Below are positions 5,420-6,595 of a DNA stretch of 6,595 bases, piece by piece. The DNA is from an uncultured Oscillibacter sp. (lineage in GTDB: Bacteria; Bacillota; Clostridia; Oscillospirales; Oscillospiraceae), in the NCBI GenBank assembly GCA_900542115.1, contig UQMC01000105.1, positions 1-6,595 on the forward strand, read 5' to 3'. The notes under the pieces are model-generated. The model did not search any database, was not told where the DNA came from, and was given only the letters and a program-made list of their open reading frames with translations. Numbering within the stretch: the stretch's first letter is position 1; the number at the start of each line of letters is the position of its first letter. The position numbers and the translations under genes were made by a program.

Positions 5420-5457
5420 GGGCCGGAGTCTTAGCAATAAGATTCCGGCCCTTTTTT
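5420..5457 (+). terminator. Strong terminator between the two unknown genes
   Basis: A 13-bp stem (5420-5432 with 5439-5451, one G-U) with loop AGCAAT is followed by TTTTTT at 5452-5457. It ends 22 nt before the ATG at 5480 and no promoter is visible in that space. Confidence 0.92.
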
Positions 5458-5479
5458 CATTTCAGAGAGGAGTTCGCTT

Positions 5480-6181
5480 ATGCCGTACTATTTCATGCGA
5501 GACACGCCGCTGCAGGCGTTGGAGCAGTTGATGATGTCTCAGCCCGGTCAAAAGCCCAGAGGTGGTGGAATATACCGCAGCCCATTTCGTTACACGCCCG
5601 AAGATGTGGCGTGCGAATACTGCCAGAACTATGTCCGCAAGCATCCGTGCCGCCTATGTGAATGTACCTGCCTGGAGGAGCGGATCGAGGCAGGTGTGCT
5701 GGAGCTGAATGCGTTCATGCGGGACTGCTTCACCCCCTCTATGGGGCCGCAGTTCCGAAAAAGGATGCATCAGCAATTTAGAGAGAGGAAACCTCAATTC
5801 TTCCAATTCTTCCTGTCCGATGCCCACCGGCGAAGATGGACACATTGGCGAGAGCGCTGCTGGCGTTTGTCCGACCGGAACAAAGCGGCCCTCTTCCTGC
5901 TCACGGCATACGAGAGCCTTTGGCGCAGGATGGTCTGGAAATGCGGGAATGACGGCTTTGACTTCCAAAGCGTCCGGCTCGGAGGAATCGAGCCGGAGCT
6001 ATACAGCGTCTACCAGGCGGCGAAGGCCATTGCGGTCGGCTGCTGTAATATCACTCTCGCAGACCTTGCGTCTCCGGAATTGGTCACAGATGAGGCGTTC
6101 CACCTGATCACTGGCGCACTACTGATGGCCAAATACGGAGATGCGGTTTTGAATTTGGAAAAAGGAGTTGACGAAACATGA
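5480..6181 (+). CDS. Unrecognised 233-aa protein with a cysteine cluster
   Basis: No firm family is recognised. The main feature is a cysteine cluster, CEYC at 45-48, CRLC at 57-60 and CTC at 62-64, spaced C-x2-C-x8-C-x2-C and so likely a zinc-binding ribbon or knuckle. The following region (93-131) is very basic and aromatic (RKRMHQQFRERKPQFFQFF, then RRRWTHWRERCWRL), which suggests nucleic-acid contact. The C-terminal half (133-228) looks helical, with no membrane segment evident. AGAGAGGAG (5464-5472) lies 7 nt before the start. The stop overlaps the next start as ATGA (6178-6181), implying translational coupling with the ArdA-like gene. A role in the biology of the putative conjugative element is inferred from this coupling only. 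Confidence 0.85.
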   Translation: MPYYFMRDTPLQALEQLMMSQPGQKPRGGGIYRSPFRYTPEDVACEYCQNYVRKHPCRLCECTCLEERIEAGVLELNAFMRDCFTPSMGPQFRKRMHQQFRERKPQFFQFFLSDAHRRRWTHWRERCWRLSDRNKAALFLLTAYESLWRRMVWKCGNDGFDFQSVRLGGIEPELYSVYQAAKAIAVGCCNITLADLASPELVTDEAFHLITGALLMAKYGDAVLNLEKGVDET

Positions 6182-6595
6182 TGATACAAGCGGTGCTTGG
6201 CAATCCGCATCACCCGGAATACGGCGTGGCGACCATTCCGTTTCCTATTCCCCGCGACCAGTACGCACACTGCATGGAGCTGCTGGAGGCGTTGGAAATC
6301 GGTGACGCGGTCAAGGCGGACTGCAAGGTGGAGAAGATCGACAGCTTCTACACCGTTCTCAAGCGAGTGGAAATGCTCACGGTCAATGTGGAGGAGCTGA
6401 ACTACCTCGCCAAGCGGCTGGACAGCTTCGACACCGGCGAAGCCGCACAGTTTCAGGCGATGGCACACAAGTTGGAGCTGTTTGAGTTAAAGGATCTCAT
6501 CAACCTGACCTTCTGCTGCCAGCAGGCTACGGTCATCACCGACTTTTCCGACCTCGCCGCTGTTGGCCGTGACCACTACATGAACCTGCACGGCG
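6178..6595 (+). CDS. ardA: ArdA-like antirestriction protein, 5' part
   Basis: An open frame of 139 codons runs off the right edge, so the C-terminus is missing. The protein resembles antirestriction proteins annotated as ArdA in Clostridia: an early HPEYGVATIPFPIP (12-25), acidic helices, NVEELNYLAKRLDSF (71-85), FQAMAHKLEL (93-102), then DLINLTFCCQQATVITDFSD (106-125). ArdA proteins are acidic DNA mimics that inhibit type I restriction enzymes, protecting incoming conjugative DNA. The N-terminal 139 residues have many Asp and Glu, consistent with this. The ATG at 6178 overlaps the upstream stop (ATGA) and follows GGAG (6164-6167) by 10 nt; ATG at 6181 is an equally possible start. The family name rests on resemblance to annotated homologues; the divergent Firmicute group has less direct experimental support than plasmid ArdA. 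Confidence 0.78.
   Translation, partial: MMIQAVLGNPHHPEYGVATIPFPIPRDQYAHCMELLEALEIGDAVKADCKVEKIDSFYTVLKRVEMLTVNVEELNYLAKRLDSFDTGEAAQFQAMAHKLELFELKDLINLTFCCQQATVITDFSDLAAVGRDHYMNLHG

Larger units (their letters stand above)
4332..6595 (+). mobile_element. Putative integrative element, left part (right end outside window)
   Basis: After the tRNA the content changes from core-type genes to two unrecognised proteins and an ArdA-like antirestriction gene, a gene type carried mostly by conjugative plasmids and integrative conjugative elements. Base composition appears to fall: the line 4741-4800 has 31 G+C of 60, against 40 of 60 at 901-960, although this is a two-line sample. Position next to a tRNA fits a common integration target. 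The left boundary is set at the tRNA end only for convenience. No integrase, relaxase, coupling protein or repeat of the tRNA 3' end is present in the window, so this is inference from gene content. Confidence 0.45.

Overview
The window looks like a chromosome segment of a moderately GC-rich anaerobic gut Firmicute. Strong AGGAGG-type ribosome binding sites, compact genes each closed by a rho-independent hairpin, and Gram-positive-type promoters (TTGnnn / TATAAT with 16-17 bp spacers, some with an extended TGn) suggest a Clostridia member, plausibly Oscillospiraceae-like. That placement is inference from style and protein resemblance, not from a marker gene.

Positions 1-4331 read as ordinary chromosome, all on the plus strand: a PAP2-superfamily membrane phosphatase (45-731), a SpoU/TrmH-family RNA 2'-O-ribose methyltransferase (837-1670), a DUF2238/YjdF-like multi-pass membrane protein (1757-2659), a two-gene unit of ribokinase (2887-3885) and a small DUF1653 protein (3906-4145), and a tRNA-Pro(GGG) with encoded CCA (4256-4331). 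Most of these units have their own recognisable promoter, and the PAP2 and DUF2238 genes end in clear terminators.

Positions 4332-4716 hold no convincing gene but much structure: a 22-bp hairpin, a second GC-rich hairpin, a decayed tRNA-like segment on the minus strand, a 14-bp perfect inverted repeat, a series of short AGCG...TTTTT repeats, competing hairpins, and a strong terminator ending 18 nt before the next start codon.

Positions 4717-6595 carry three plus-strand genes of a different kind: an unrecognised 229-aa protein, an unrecognised 233-aa protein with a cysteine cluster, and the 5' part of an ArdA-like antirestriction gene, the last two overlapping by ATGA. ArdA-type genes are typical of conjugative elements, and the gene set follows a tRNA. 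I therefore infer that an integrative element begins somewhere in 4332-4716 and runs off the right edge. No integrase, relaxase or duplicated tRNA end is visible to prove it. The most interesting signal is that the first two of these genes each start about 20 nt downstream of a strong intrinsic terminator with no room for a promoter, which suggests control by read-through or antitermination.
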